A stretch of DNA of 19,324 nt, taken from the NCBI GenBank assembly GCA_964584495.1, contig CAZPAH010000047.1, forward strand, positions 1-19,324, given 5' to 3'. The position numbers and the translations under genes are program-made. This stretch comes from CAZPAH01 sp964584495. GTDB taxonomy: Bacteria > Krumholzibacteriota > Krumholzibacteriia > Krumholzibacteriales > Krumholzibacteriaceae. Under the pieces are notes generated by a model. That model did not search any database and was not told where the DNA came from. It was given only the letters and a program-made list of their open reading frames with translations. Of the stretch, positions 7,758-14,907 are shown in pieces. Numbering within the stretch: the stretch's first letter is position 1; the number at the start of each line of letters is the position of its first letter.

Positions 7758-9041
7758 TTAAAGCTTTCGGGCCTCGTCGGCCTGGGCCTGCGCCAGGCTG
7801 CTCGGAAGCTCGAGCCCGGTCTTGTGCCTCCTGTCGAAGATCATCAGCATGGCGGCCGATGCGAGCCCGAGAAGTCCCAGGCAGGCGAACATCCATTCCA
7901 TGTTCGTGTAATCGTTGCCGCCCGAGGCATCCACGATCTTGCCGGCCAGCCACGGGAAGGCGAACAGTCCCATGTTCTGTATCCACCCGATCAACCCGTA
8001 AGCCGTTCCCAGAAACTTTTCGCGAACCAGTATCGGAACGGCGGGCCATAGGGCCGCCGGGACAAGCGAGAAAGCTATACCGAGCAGAACGAACGAGACC
8101 GCCGGGTGAATGTGGGTCAGCCCGAGAAGGAGGTGGGCCGGGACTATGAGCAGGGATCCCACGACCATGATCTTCCCCCTGTGTCCCAGCTTGTCGACGA
8201 AGAGACCGAGAAGGGGCGTAAAGATCATGGAAGCGGTCATAATGTACGATGTGTACTGGCTCCCCTTCGCAGCGCTCAGTCCCCACTTCATCTGCAGGAA
8301 ACGGGGGGCATGATTCGTGAAGGGAAATACGGCCGAGTAGAATGTCAGACAGAGAAGGCTGACCGCCCAGAACGCGGGGCCTAGCTTGAAGATATCGCTG
8401 AAGACGATCTTCTCCTCGCTTCCTCCTCCCGACACCTCGCTCAACCTCTTGTCCTTCATGAGATAGAAGAGGAAGAGCATGAAGGCGAAGAGCATTACTA
8501 TGGAACTGGCCCATACCGAGTAGCGCCACGATCCCGTCATCTCCGCTATCTGGGCCGAGGAGTTGAAGGCCAGTATCGTCCCCAGTCTCATTACAGTGAT
8601 ATTCAAACCGAACGCGAACCCGAGCTCCCTGCCCTTGAACCACCGTGCTATCACCTTGTTCGTCACAAGAAGGGTCGCCTCCGAGCCGAATCCGAAAATC
8701 ATCCTGCCGACCAGCATCATCGTGAAAGATTTACCGGCCCAGAACGAGGTAGTCAGGGTCCCGAGAAGGATCAGGAAGGCGTAAAGGGCCCCCGCCTTCC
8801 TCACACCGATCTTGTCGAGAAGGAACCCGGCGACCACCAGCAGGAAAAATATGTTGGGAAGGGCGTACCAGGAGAAGAGAAGCCCGAACTTCGAGTTGTC
8901 GAGCCCCATATCTTTCTGGATGTAGTCGTTTATCGGGCTTAGCGAGTCGTATACGTAATAGGAACCGAACATCACGAGGCTGACCATCAAGAGAACCAGC
9001 CAGCGCCACCATAATCCCTGCTGCTTCGTTGCTTCGGTCAT
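7758..9041 (-). CDS. MFS transporter related to MFSD1 (putative dipeptide carrier)
   Basis: This 427-residue membrane protein has about twelve hydrophobic segments in two groups of six, with a charged central loop at residues about 206-225 (KDKRLSEVSGGGSEEK). The MFS loop signature is GFLLDKIGVRKAG (72-84). The pattern FSWYALPNIFF near residue 56 and GRMIFGFGSEATLLVTNKVI then ARWFKGRELGFAFGLNI (112-148) closely resemble the animal lysosomal transporter MFSD1, which carries dipeptides. I therefore suggest a dipeptide or small-peptide carrier in the inner membrane; this is inference from family resemblance and from its neighbours, a C69 dipeptidase upstream and an S9 peptidase convergent to it. 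ATG 9041-9039 has AAGGGAG seven bases upstream. It follows the dipeptidase gene by about 140 bases with its own possible promoter, so co-transcription is possible but not required. Confidence 0.85.
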   Translation of the reverse strand: MTEATKQQGLWWRWLVLLMVSLVMFGSYYVYDSLSPINDYIQKDMGLDNSKFGLLFSWYALPNIFFLLVVAGFLLDKIGVRKAGALYAFLILLGTLTTSFWAGKSFTMMLVGRMIFGFGSEATLLVTNKVIARWFKGRELGFAFGLNITVMRLGTILAFNSSAQIAEMTGSWRYSVWASSIVMLFAFMLFLFYLMKDKRLSEVSGGGSEEKIVFSDIFKLGPAFWAVSLLCLTFYSAVFPFTNHAPRFLQMKWGLSAAKGSQYTSYIMTASMIFTPLLGLFVDKLGHRGKIMVVGSLLIVPAHLLLGLTHIHPAVSFVLLGIAFSLVPAALWPAVPILVREKFLGTAYGLIGWIQNMGLFAFPWLAGKIVDASGGNDYTNMEWMFACLGLLGLASAAMLMIFDRRHKTGLELPSSLAQAQADEARKL

Positions 9042-9106
9042 CAGGCAACTCCCTTAAAAAGATTGATTCTTTATCGGAACCTGTACCTCATGGCTCCGGT
9101 AAGGAC

Positions 9107-9136
9107 ACCATATCAAAGACGCCCTCGATAAGACAA
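9107..9136 (-). promoter_or_regulatory. Possible extended -10 promoter for the MFS gene
   Basis: On the minus strand TTGTCT (9136-9131), an 18-base spacer and TATGGT (9112-9107) preceded by TGA give a plausible promoter with an extended -10. The start would be about 60 bases before the MFS start codon. It lies in the gap after the dipeptidase gene, so the MFS gene may be transcribed alone. Confidence 0.4.
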
Positions 9137-9183
9137 GCATTTCGCGGCACGGGCGGGGCCGGAGGGGACCGGCTCGGATCCGT

Positions 9184-10749
9184 CTAGAACTTGCCCGTAT
9201 ACTTGGTCCAGAGATTATCGCCCAGTTCCCAGTAGGCTCCAGTCGCCTTGGCTGCGAGACCGTTCGAGTACCCGGTAAGCAGCTTCCGGGCTTTTTTCGG
9301 TGATCTCTTGCAGAGTTCCACGGCCTCCTTCTCCAACTCCATCCTCGACCCGGATACCTCCTTCTCGACGGAGACCCTCACCGAATCAACATCGACCCTC
9401 ATATCGCCCCACTTCTGGGCCGAGAGATCTGCCACCCTGTTGAAGGCCCACCAGGCGCAATCCCTGTTGAAGCGCTCCCTTCCGCAAACCTTCCAGGAAT
9501 CGGGCAGATCGGTTATCCCACAGTAGAGCGGGACGAATGCGGTCATCGCCGGGTTGTCCCAACCGAACCAGACGACCCCTCCCACCGGGTCGGGCATCCA
9601 GGACCGGGACTGAGTTATCGTAATGTAGGTGCAATAATATCTCGCTATGCAGCGCTCCCCCATCTTCCCCCATCCACCGTTGATCTTGAAGAGCGGCATC
9701 ATATCGTAGTGCATGAACGGGTTCGCGTAGGGGCTCTTGACGCACTTGCCGTCCTTCCCTTCGACCAGCATGAACTTCGTCATATCGAACTCGGTTCCCT
9801 CGAAAGTATCCCTGAAGATCTCCTGAAGCTTCTCCAGGGAAACGAGCGTATCGGGCTTGACCGAGAAGGGGAAATTCTCCCCGTTCGGATCCAGCGCCAG
9901 GGAAGGAGCGAGCATATCGAATACCCGCCATTCCCTTCTCCTCGCCGCCATGCTCCTGCGCCCCTCCGGGTCATATGCGTAGCAGAACATGAACGGCTTG
10001 CCGGAGTCGGGGTCATACCACCCGTTCTCTATCGCGACATCGAAAACATTCGCCGACGCCATGAAATTCCCCGTATCGCTTAAATCAATCTCCATCAGCC
10101 TGCTCGCGTTGGCCGTCACCCCCACGTGATCGTCCGGTATCCGCCTCGCCGCCCAGACGGCCCCCACGCAGTCCTTTCCGCAGCCGATTATCTCGAAATG
10201 CCACGTCTCCTTCTTGTCCGCGAAGGTGAGGCATTCCCCGCCGTCGTTGTATCCGTATTTATCGACGAGGCCGGCGATGACCTCTATCGCCTCCCGGCAG
10301 GTCGACGCCCTCTCCATGGCGAACCTGCACAACTCCTCGCAGCCGAAAGCGGCCTCCTTGTTCCTCAACTCTTCCCTGCCTCCAAAGGTCGACTCGCCCA
10401 CGGCCAGCTGCCTGTCGTTCATGCACGGATAAGCCGTGTTGAGATAACCGAAGGTCTCGCCCACCTGCGGTATCTCCATCTTCAGCCTTACCCCGGCGGT
10501 GTCGCCGGGGAACCTTATGAACCGCAGCCCCGAAAAAACACCGCAAGTGGCTCCCCTGCCGTGCCTTTCCCCTCTGACGATATCGAGCCATGTCCTGTCG
10601 ATCCGGCTGTCGCAGGTATGGGAGGTCGTGACGGATCCGTCGACCGACGCTTTCCTGCCCACCATTATCGAGGTGCACGAATACGAGTCGGTGCCGATCG
10701 AAGCCGCTATAACGATGACGGCTGCAGCGCAGAACATGCCATATTTCAA
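9184..10749 (-). CDS. Secreted C69-family dipeptidase (PepD/secernin-like Ntn hydrolase)
   Basis: The 521-residue protein matches peptidase family C69, N-terminal-nucleophile hydrolases that cleave dipeptides. The hallmark is CTSIMVGRKASVDGS, with Cys25 as the nucleophile once the preceding segment is removed, followed by TSHTCDSR. Residues 1-24 form a signal-peptide-like segment (YGMFCAAAVIVIAASIG), so the enzyme is probably exported and its nucleophile exposed by processing. DSYSC is not a proper lipobox, so I do not call it a lipoprotein. Later family-like segments include VGESTFGG, YGYNDGGE and GVTANASR. I chose a TTG start (10749-10747) because GGGAGGG lies six bases upstream and the signal peptide then begins normally; an ATG reading from 10800 would put that ribosome-binding site inside the gene. 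The MFSD1-like carrier gene follows in the same direction, suggesting coupled dipeptide cleavage and transport. Confidence 0.9.
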   Translation of the reverse strand: MKYGMFCAAAVIVIAASIGTDSYSCTSIMVGRKASVDGSVTTSHTCDSRIDRTWLDIVRGERHGRGATCGVFSGLRFIRFPGDTAGVRLKMEIPQVGETFGYLNTAYPCMNDRQLAVGESTFGGREELRNKEAAFGCEELCRFAMERASTCREAIEVIAGLVDKYGYNDGGECLTFADKKETWHFEIIGCGKDCVGAVWAARRIPDDHVGVTANASRLMEIDLSDTGNFMASANVFDVAIENGWYDPDSGKPFMFCYAYDPEGRRSMAARRREWRVFDMLAPSLALDPNGENFPFSVKPDTLVSLEKLQEIFRDTFEGTEFDMTKFMLVEGKDGKCVKSPYANPFMHYDMMPLFKINGGWGKMGERCIARYYCTYITITQSRSWMPDPVGGVVWFGWDNPAMTAFVPLYCGITDLPDSWKVCGRERFNRDCAWWAFNRVADLSAQKWGDMRVDVDSVRVSVEKEVSGSRMELEKEAVELCKRSPKKARKLLTGYSNGLAAKATGAYWELGDNLWTKYTGKF

Positions 10750-11241
10750 CTTAGCCCTCCCTTTCGAAGTTAATAGCGCCCCGGCCGTGCGGTCCATCAC
10801 GGCGGATCCGGCCGGAAGTCAGAGAATACCAACCCGCGGGATGGCGTACAATCCCAAACTGTCCTCCTTTAAATTTTTCAGCCGGCCTCAAAATTTACTG
10901 GATTTCGATCATTTGACAATGGTATATTTCTGTCGAAGGATGAGTTACGAGAAGGAGAACTGTAAATAAGATAACTGTTACCAGCATTCAAAGATCGTTC
11001 AGTTTCAAGACTCCGATCGAATCAGTCGATGACCATGTCTTCACTATTCCCATGACAACTCTGAATCGATTAAGAACTTGTAAACTGTACGGCGCCGGTG
11101 GGTAAGGGTACCGTAATTGAGGTCTTTGCAGTTGTTGAGTGAAAGAGAGGTGATTGAAGAAAATATTTCCATCGTTGTGGTTTTTCGACAGCCATAACTG
11201 TTAAATGTATTCAGATTGTTTTTTGAAAGGATTCCAGAAAG
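10750..11241. other. 492-base regulatory spacer, AT-richer than its surroundings
   Basis: No gene is supported here. The left part holds a possible promoter for the dipeptidase gene (listed separately). From about 10870 onward the composition becomes clearly AT-richer. The part leading to the RRM gene contains an isolated TTGACA (10913-10918) without a good -10, a hairpin TACGG...CCGTA (11088-11115), and two copies of a near-palindromic ATAACTGTTA motif at 10971-10980 and 11194-11203. No RRM promoter could be chosen with confidence, so the message may have a long leader. Confidence 0.5.
10823..10851 (-). promoter_or_regulatory. Possible promoter for the C69 dipeptidase
   Basis: On the minus strand TTGTAC (10851-10846), an exact 17-base spacer and TATTCT (10828-10823) form a plausible pair. 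The start would be near 10816, with a leader of about 65 bases before the TTG start codon. Confidence 0.45.
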
Positions 11242-11547
11242 ATGGCAAAGAATATTTATGTTGGAAATCTTCCGTTTTCAACTAGTGATGACGATCTCAA
11301 CCAGATTTTCAGCCCCTACGGCACCGTAAGTTCCGCTAGGATCATTAAGGACAAGTTCACCGATCGCTCGAGAGGTTTCGGATTCGTCGAGATGGAGAAC
11401 GATGATGAAGCCGACAAGGCTATCGCTGAAGTCAACGGTAAAGATATCGAGGGCCGCAGCCTGAAAGTCAGCGAGGCGAGGCCCCGTGAAAACCGCGGTC
11501 CCCGCAGAAACAGCGGCGACGGTGGTGGGTACAACAGAAGCTACTAA
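11242..11547 (+). CDS. Small RRM-domain RNA-binding protein with Arg/Gly-rich tail
   Basis: The 101-residue protein is a single RNA recognition motif: RNP2 is IYVGNL (5-10) and RNP1 is RGFGFVEM (44-51), spaced as in bacterial RRM proteins. A short tail from about residue 81 is rich in Arg, Gly and Asn (RPRENRGPRRN, then GGGYNRSY), like the glycine-rich tails of cyanobacterial Rbp proteins. It binds single-stranded RNA in the cytoplasm; bacterial relatives are often cold- or stress-induced, but nothing here proves that. The ribosome-binding site is GAAAGGA, ten bases before the ATG. The gene stands alone, behind a long AT-rich leader region and ahead of a strong terminator. Its codons are somewhat more AT-rich than those of its neighbours at its 5' end. 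Confidence 0.95.
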   Translation: MAKNIYVGNLPFSTSDDDLNQIFSPYGTVSSARIIKDKFTDRSRGFGFVEMENDDEADKAIAEVNGKDIEGRSLKVSEARPRENRGPRRNSGDGGGYNRSY

Positions 11548-11580
11548 TTGTACCCGACCAGGACAGGTTATAGATCGAAA

Positions 11581-11617
11581 AGGCGCGGGAGATTCGAGAT
11601 CCCGCGCCTCTCTTATA
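11581..11617 (+). terminator. Rho-independent terminator of the RRM gene
   Basis: A perfect 10-bp stem, AGGCGCGGGA paired with TCCCGCGCCT, with a 9-base loop (11591-11599), ends at 11609 and is followed by the T-rich CTCTTATAA. It starts 34 bases after the RRM stop codon. The T-tract is interrupted but the stem is strong. Confidence 0.8.
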
Positions 11618-11666
11618 AATATACCAATCTACGGGCCCGGTCCCACGGCCCTGTCCGGCCGGCCAA

Positions 11667-11698
11667 AGGAAAAACCGGAAGGGATAACCTCCCGGTTT
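11667..11698 (-). terminator. Rho-independent terminator of the tRNA-Asp gene
   Basis: On the minus strand the arms AAACCGG and CCGGTTT (11698-11692 and 11678-11672), with an inner AGG/CCT after one mismatch, form a hairpin that runs into TTTTT. It sits just beyond the 3' end of the tRNA, where a six-T run (11706-11701) also occurs. Confidence 0.75.
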
Positions 11699-11706
11699 CG
11701 AAAAAA

Positions 11707-11781
11707 CGGGGCCGACGAGACTCGAACTCGCGACCTCCTGCGTGACAGGCAGGCGTTCTAACCAAACTGAACTACGACCCC
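11707..11781 (-). tRNA. tRNA-Asp (anticodon GTC)
   Basis: The minus strand folds into a standard cloverleaf. The acceptor arm is GGGGTCG with CGGCCCC, including one T-G pair. The D arm is GTTC/GAAC, the anticodon stem CCTGC/GCAGG encloses the loop CTGTCAC, and the T arm carries TTCGAGT. The anticodon GTC reads aspartate codons, and the G discriminator base agrees with aspartate identity. CCA is not encoded; the gene is followed directly by TTTTTT, so CCA must be added after transcription. Confidence 0.96.
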
Positions 11782-11868
11782 GTGAATCCTGCGATACCTT
11801 CCCCGCCCAGTCGCGTGGCCGGACATCCGGCTCCAAAAAAAAATATTCGATCGTCTAAATTTCAAATA

Positions 11869-11897
11869 TTTATAACAGGGTAAAGGCTCAAAGTCAA
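11869..11897 (-). promoter_or_regulatory. Promoter of the tRNA-Asp gene
   Basis: On the minus strand TTGACT (11897-11892), an exact 17-base spacer and TATAAA (11874-11869) match consensus at 10 of 12 positions. The start would be near 11861, leaving a 5' leader of about 80 bases to be removed by RNase P. The leader contains a T9 run (11843-11835) and a GCCGG/CCGGC hairpin. Confidence 0.7.
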
Positions 11898-11914
11898 ACC
11901 ATTTTTAGGGCCCG

Positions 11915-13549
11915 TCAGTGCGCCGATCCGGCCAGTAGCAGTGCTATGATATCGGCCGCCGCGTCATAGATTCCACGGCAGTTGATGACCGTCTTGCCGG
12001 CCGGTAGTAGACCGGCCGCCGGAGGCCATCCGGCGGTTACGACAACGGAGAAACGGGAGGAGACGACCTCGAGAGCCGCCGCCGAAATACCCCTTCGACC
12101 GAGCAGCACAAGCACCGGGGTTCCGCCCCCCCCTTCAGCCACCGGGTCGAATCCGACCAGCTCGATCTTCCCGCCGCCCGCCGGCGGGGAGGTCTCGAGA
12201 AGCGCCTCGAGGTTCTCGGCGCGGATATGCCCGCCGGCCGGATCTCCGGATATAGGCGGGTCGGGAAGATGCCGCCCGGGTCGAAATCTGCCGTCCCCCC
12301 TCTCCTCGAGGTTATTCAGCAGCCTGAAAATGAAGCGCCTGACCGTGTAGTATTCGAAATCCCTCCTCTCCCCGCAGAATAGCGGTGGGGGGATGGGAGC
12401 TGTCGAAAGCGGAAGCAACCGTGAGGGATCCCGCTCGACGGTTACCGACCTGCGGGCCGCTTCAAGATATCGATCGTCGCTGAACTCTTGAGCCGCCGAA
12501 GGGGAAGGCGGAACCGCAGCCGCCTTACGGAGCTTTCCTATTCTTATAATAGATTCTTCGCCGCTCTTCGCCACGGCCTCTTCCAGGGCGGATAACGCCT
12601 TGGCATCTCTATCTTCCGCTTTCGAAATCTCGCCGTAAACCTCCAGGATGGGTCGGGAGAATAGAAGCAGGTCGTTTCCGGCGGAAAGCGCCCCGCAGGC
12701 GGCGGCCACGGCGGGGCACCCGAAGTAAGGGAAACGCTCTGCGCGGGGAAATCCCGCCGCGCCCCCCATCTCCAGTGCATCGGTGATCACGACACCGTCG
12801 AAGCCGAGCCCACCCCGCAGCAGCGATCCGATCGCTTCGGGGTCCAGCGAGAAAGGGAGCTCCCTTCCGGCAGGAGCGATATGGGCCGTCATCACCGCAT
12901 CCGCCCCGGCGGCTATTCCCTCTCTGAACGGCTCGATCTCCTCTTTCTCCAGCTGGGAAAGGGTCTTCCTCAAGATGGGAAGCGTCAGATGGGAATCGTC
13001 CCGGGTCGAGCCGTGCCCCGGAAAGTGCTTGATACAGGTGAGGATACCCGTTTCATGGAGGGCGGAGACGGAACGGCGCACTGCATCCGCCACATCGGTG
13101 GCCGTTCCCGGGAATGCTCTTGTACCGATAACGGGATTGTAGATCTCTGAATTGATGTCGGCGACAGGGCCTAGAACCATATTGACCCCGCAGGCGAGCA
13201 TCCTGCGGGCAGTTTCGATCAAGGCTGCGATATAGTATTCTAGATCTTCCCCCACCCTCGCAACTCCCTGGGGCGGGGGATGACCGATGGCCCTTGCCAG
13301 AACCGAAATCCTGCCCCCTTCGTGGTCCGCCATCAGAAGGGGCCGAAGCCCCGATATACCCTCTATCAGCCCGGCCGCGTCGGACGACAGCTCCGCCAGC
13401 TGCGCACTCTCGGACACATTCCTCTCGAAGAGTATCAACCCGGCGGGCGGGTTGCCGGATATAGCGGCACGTTCGGCCGGCGAGAGGGTCTCTCCCTCCA
13501 ACCCGACGACGAGATGCGGCGATATCTTTTCAAGAAGGGACATCGTCAT
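11915..13549 (-). CDS. nagZ: GH3 beta-N-acetylhexosaminidase, NagZ type, with extra C-terminal domain
   Basis: The 544-residue protein is a family 3 glycoside hydrolase. The NagZ signature KHFPGHGSTRDDSH (174-187) is intact and supplies the catalytic His187. The nucleophile is D257 in VVITDALEM, and the substrate-binding DHEGGR is at 75-80. NagZ removes N-acetylglucosamine from muropeptides during peptidoglycan recycling. No signal peptide is visible, so it is probably cytoplasmic. It is longer than the roughly 340-residue enterobacterial enzyme; residues about 350-544 look like a GH3 C-terminal domain (PVLVLLGRRGISAAALEVV), as in longer Gram-positive-type NagZ. ATG 13549 or the ATG two codons later may start it; the ribosome-binding site (AGGG) is weak. 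It begins 15 bases after the SpoIID-like gene ends, so the two are almost certainly co-transcribed. Confidence 0.9.
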   Translation of the reverse strand: MTMSLLEKISPHLVVGLEGETLSPAERAAISGNPPAGLILFERNVSESAQLAELSSDAAGLIEGISGLRPLLMADHEGGRISVLARAIGHPPPQGVARVGEDLEYYIAALIETARRMLACGVNMVLGPVADINSEIYNPVIGTRAFPGTATDVADAVRRSVSALHETGILTCIKHFPGHGSTRDDSHLTLPILRKTLSQLEKEEIEPFREGIAAGADAVMTAHIAPAGRELPFSLDPEAIGSLLRGGLGFDGVVITDALEMGGAAGFPRAERFPYFGCPAVAAACGALSAGNDLLLFSRPILEVYGEISKAEDRDAKALSALEEAVAKSGEESIIRIGKLRKAAAVPPSPSAAQEFSDDRYLEAARRSVTVERDPSRLLPLSTAPIPPPLFCGERRDFEYYTVRRFIFRLLNNLEERGDGRFRPGRHLPDPPISGDPAGGHIRAENLEALLETSPPAGGGKIELVGFDPVAEGGGGTPVLVLLGRRGISAAALEVVSSRFSVVVTAGWPPAAGLLPAGKTVINCRGIYDAAADIIALLLAGSAH

Positions 13550-13564
13550 TTACCCTGGGGCTCA

Positions 13565-14848
13565 TCAGTAGATCCTCTTGATCGTTATCCCGGGGTAATA
13601 GTGCAAAAGAATCTCTTCCCCGGTCCTTCCTCTCTCGGCCATCTCGATCGCTCCCATCTGGCACATACCGATCCCGTGGCCGTTTCCTCCTCCCAACAGC
13701 TTGACCGACCTGACCCTGCCGCCCCCCCTTTCGACCTTCATCTTGAAGAGGGTGCTCTTGAGGATCGGTCCCGAAGGGCTCTCAGGCCGCAGAACCCACC
13801 TTATGCGGTCTCCCTCTATCCTGTAAGTCCCCGAGTCGGTCGTGATCTTCAACACCTTGGCCCTTCCGCTCCTGGAGACTCCGTCTACGCCGATATCCAG
13901 GATCTTTCTGAAGGCCGACACGCGCGATCCCAGCTCGGCCGGAAGCGTCTTCCTCAGTATCCGGACCAGCTCCTCGCCGCTCCACCTTACCTCCCACCGG
14001 AAATTCCTCGAATCCCGGCAGAAAGATCTTCCATCGGCGGTCTCCGCGTCCCTTCCGCCGTAGAGGTAAGGGTAATGGGCCTTCCACGGCCAACCGATTC
14101 TTATGTCCGCCGTATGGCCGCCGCAGCAGGAGGAATAGTATGCCTTGATAGGCTGACCCTCCCATAGACCGACCTCACCCCTCGTCTCGTCGACGGCGCG
14201 CGATCCTTCCGCGTTTTCCCCTGCTTTCCCCTTGTATACCTGGTCCATTATCGTGGCGCGAAGGTCGAAGATCTCCCCTTTCTTATCCTCCAGCTTGCTG
14301 AGGGCGTACGAGCGGGATGCGATCGCCTGGGCCCTGTACGCTTCGTACTGCCGGGGGCCGAGATGCCCTATTTCCGAGGGGAGAACCCCTTTGATATAAT
14401 CGTCTATGGAGACCATATTGATCGCGGCCAGCTTCCCGCTCCCGACGTGCCTCAGGATAAGTCCTCCCCTGTAAGGGACCGAATCGAGACGGAAACCAGA
14501 ATTATCGGCTGGATCTATCCCGAAAACAACGCCTTCCATCAATATCCGCCCCCCCCTGGACAGCTTCCGCCCCCGCGAGGAAACCTTGGCGGTCAACGTG
14601 CCGCCGGCGCCGAACCTTCCCGTTTCGACCCCGTCTTCACGCATTACGGTGATATCGGCCGACGACAGATCGATCCGCAGCTTATCCCCCGTTTCGAGAA
14701 CGAGCACCCTCACGACCGGTCCCGTCCCCTCAGGCCCTGTTGGGGCGGGTTCTCTTCCGACCGGCATCCTCGCCGGGCCAGTGCATGAAAAGAGGATCAT
14801 CGAGGCGGCAATGATCGATAACGGCAGGGTTGCAAGATACCGCTTCAA
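13565..14848 (-). CDS. SpoIID/LytB-domain lipoprotein (peptidoglycan-acting)
   Basis: The 427-residue protein starts with MKRYLATLPL (TTG start at 14848-14846, with AAAGG eight bases upstream). A signal sequence ends in the lipobox LFSC, making Cys22 the likely lipidation site. The SpoIID/LytB domain is clear: SIDDYIKGVLPSEIGHLGP (147-165), where E159 matches the catalytic glutamate of SpoIID, then YRAQAIASRSYAL, YYSSCCGGHTAD (237-248) and the C-terminal GGGNGHGIGMCQMGA. SpoIID is a lytic transglycosylase acting on denuded glycan during sporulation; LytB is an amidase enhancer. Homologues are widespread in bacteria that do not sporulate, where the role is general wall remodelling. Here it lies between an AnmK-like gene and a NagZ gene, which supports a role in wall turnover. 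Confidence 0.9.
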   Translation of the reverse strand: MKRYLATLPLSIIAASMILFSCTGPARMPVGREPAPTGPEGTGPVVRVLVLETGDKLRIDLSSADITVMREDGVETGRFGAGGTLTAKVSSRGRKLSRGGRILMEGVVFGIDPADNSGFRLDSVPYRGGLILRHVGSGKLAAINMVSIDDYIKGVLPSEIGHLGPRQYEAYRAQAIASRSYALSKLEDKKGEIFDLRATIMDQVYKGKAGENAEGSRAVDETRGEVGLWEGQPIKAYYSSCCGGHTADIRIGWPWKAHYPYLYGGRDAETADGRSFCRDSRNFRWEVRWSGEELVRILRKTLPAELGSRVSAFRKILDIGVDGVSRSGRAKVLKITTDSGTYRIEGDRIRWVLRPESPSGPILKSTLFKMKVERGGGRVRSVKLLGGGNGHGIGMCQMGAIEMAERGRTGEEILLHYYPGITIKRIY

Positions 14849-14907
14849 GAAGACAGCCTTTCAATTAAAGGGAAAACAACCGGTCGGTCAAAGGGGGCCG
14901 GCCGGCA

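Noticed and set aside
9150..9180. GCCGG...CCGGC hairpin after the C69 dipeptidase gene as a terminator
   Set aside because: The stem is only 5 bp and no T-tract follows on the minus strand.
10675..10677. Cys25 of the C69 dipeptidase as a lipoprotein attachment site
   Set aside because: The preceding residues DSYS do not fit a lipobox, and this Cys aligns with the catalytic N-terminal nucleophile of family C69.
10940..10969. Nine-codon open frame (MSYEKENCK) in the spacer before the RRM gene, a possible leader peptide
   Set aside because: AAGG abuts the ATG with no spacing, and nothing downstream resembles an attenuator. It is too short to support.
11835..11843. Run of nine A (T9 on the minus strand), as a phase-variable tract or terminator
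   Set aside because: It lies in the tRNA leader, not in a coding region, and no convincing hairpin precedes it on the minus strand.
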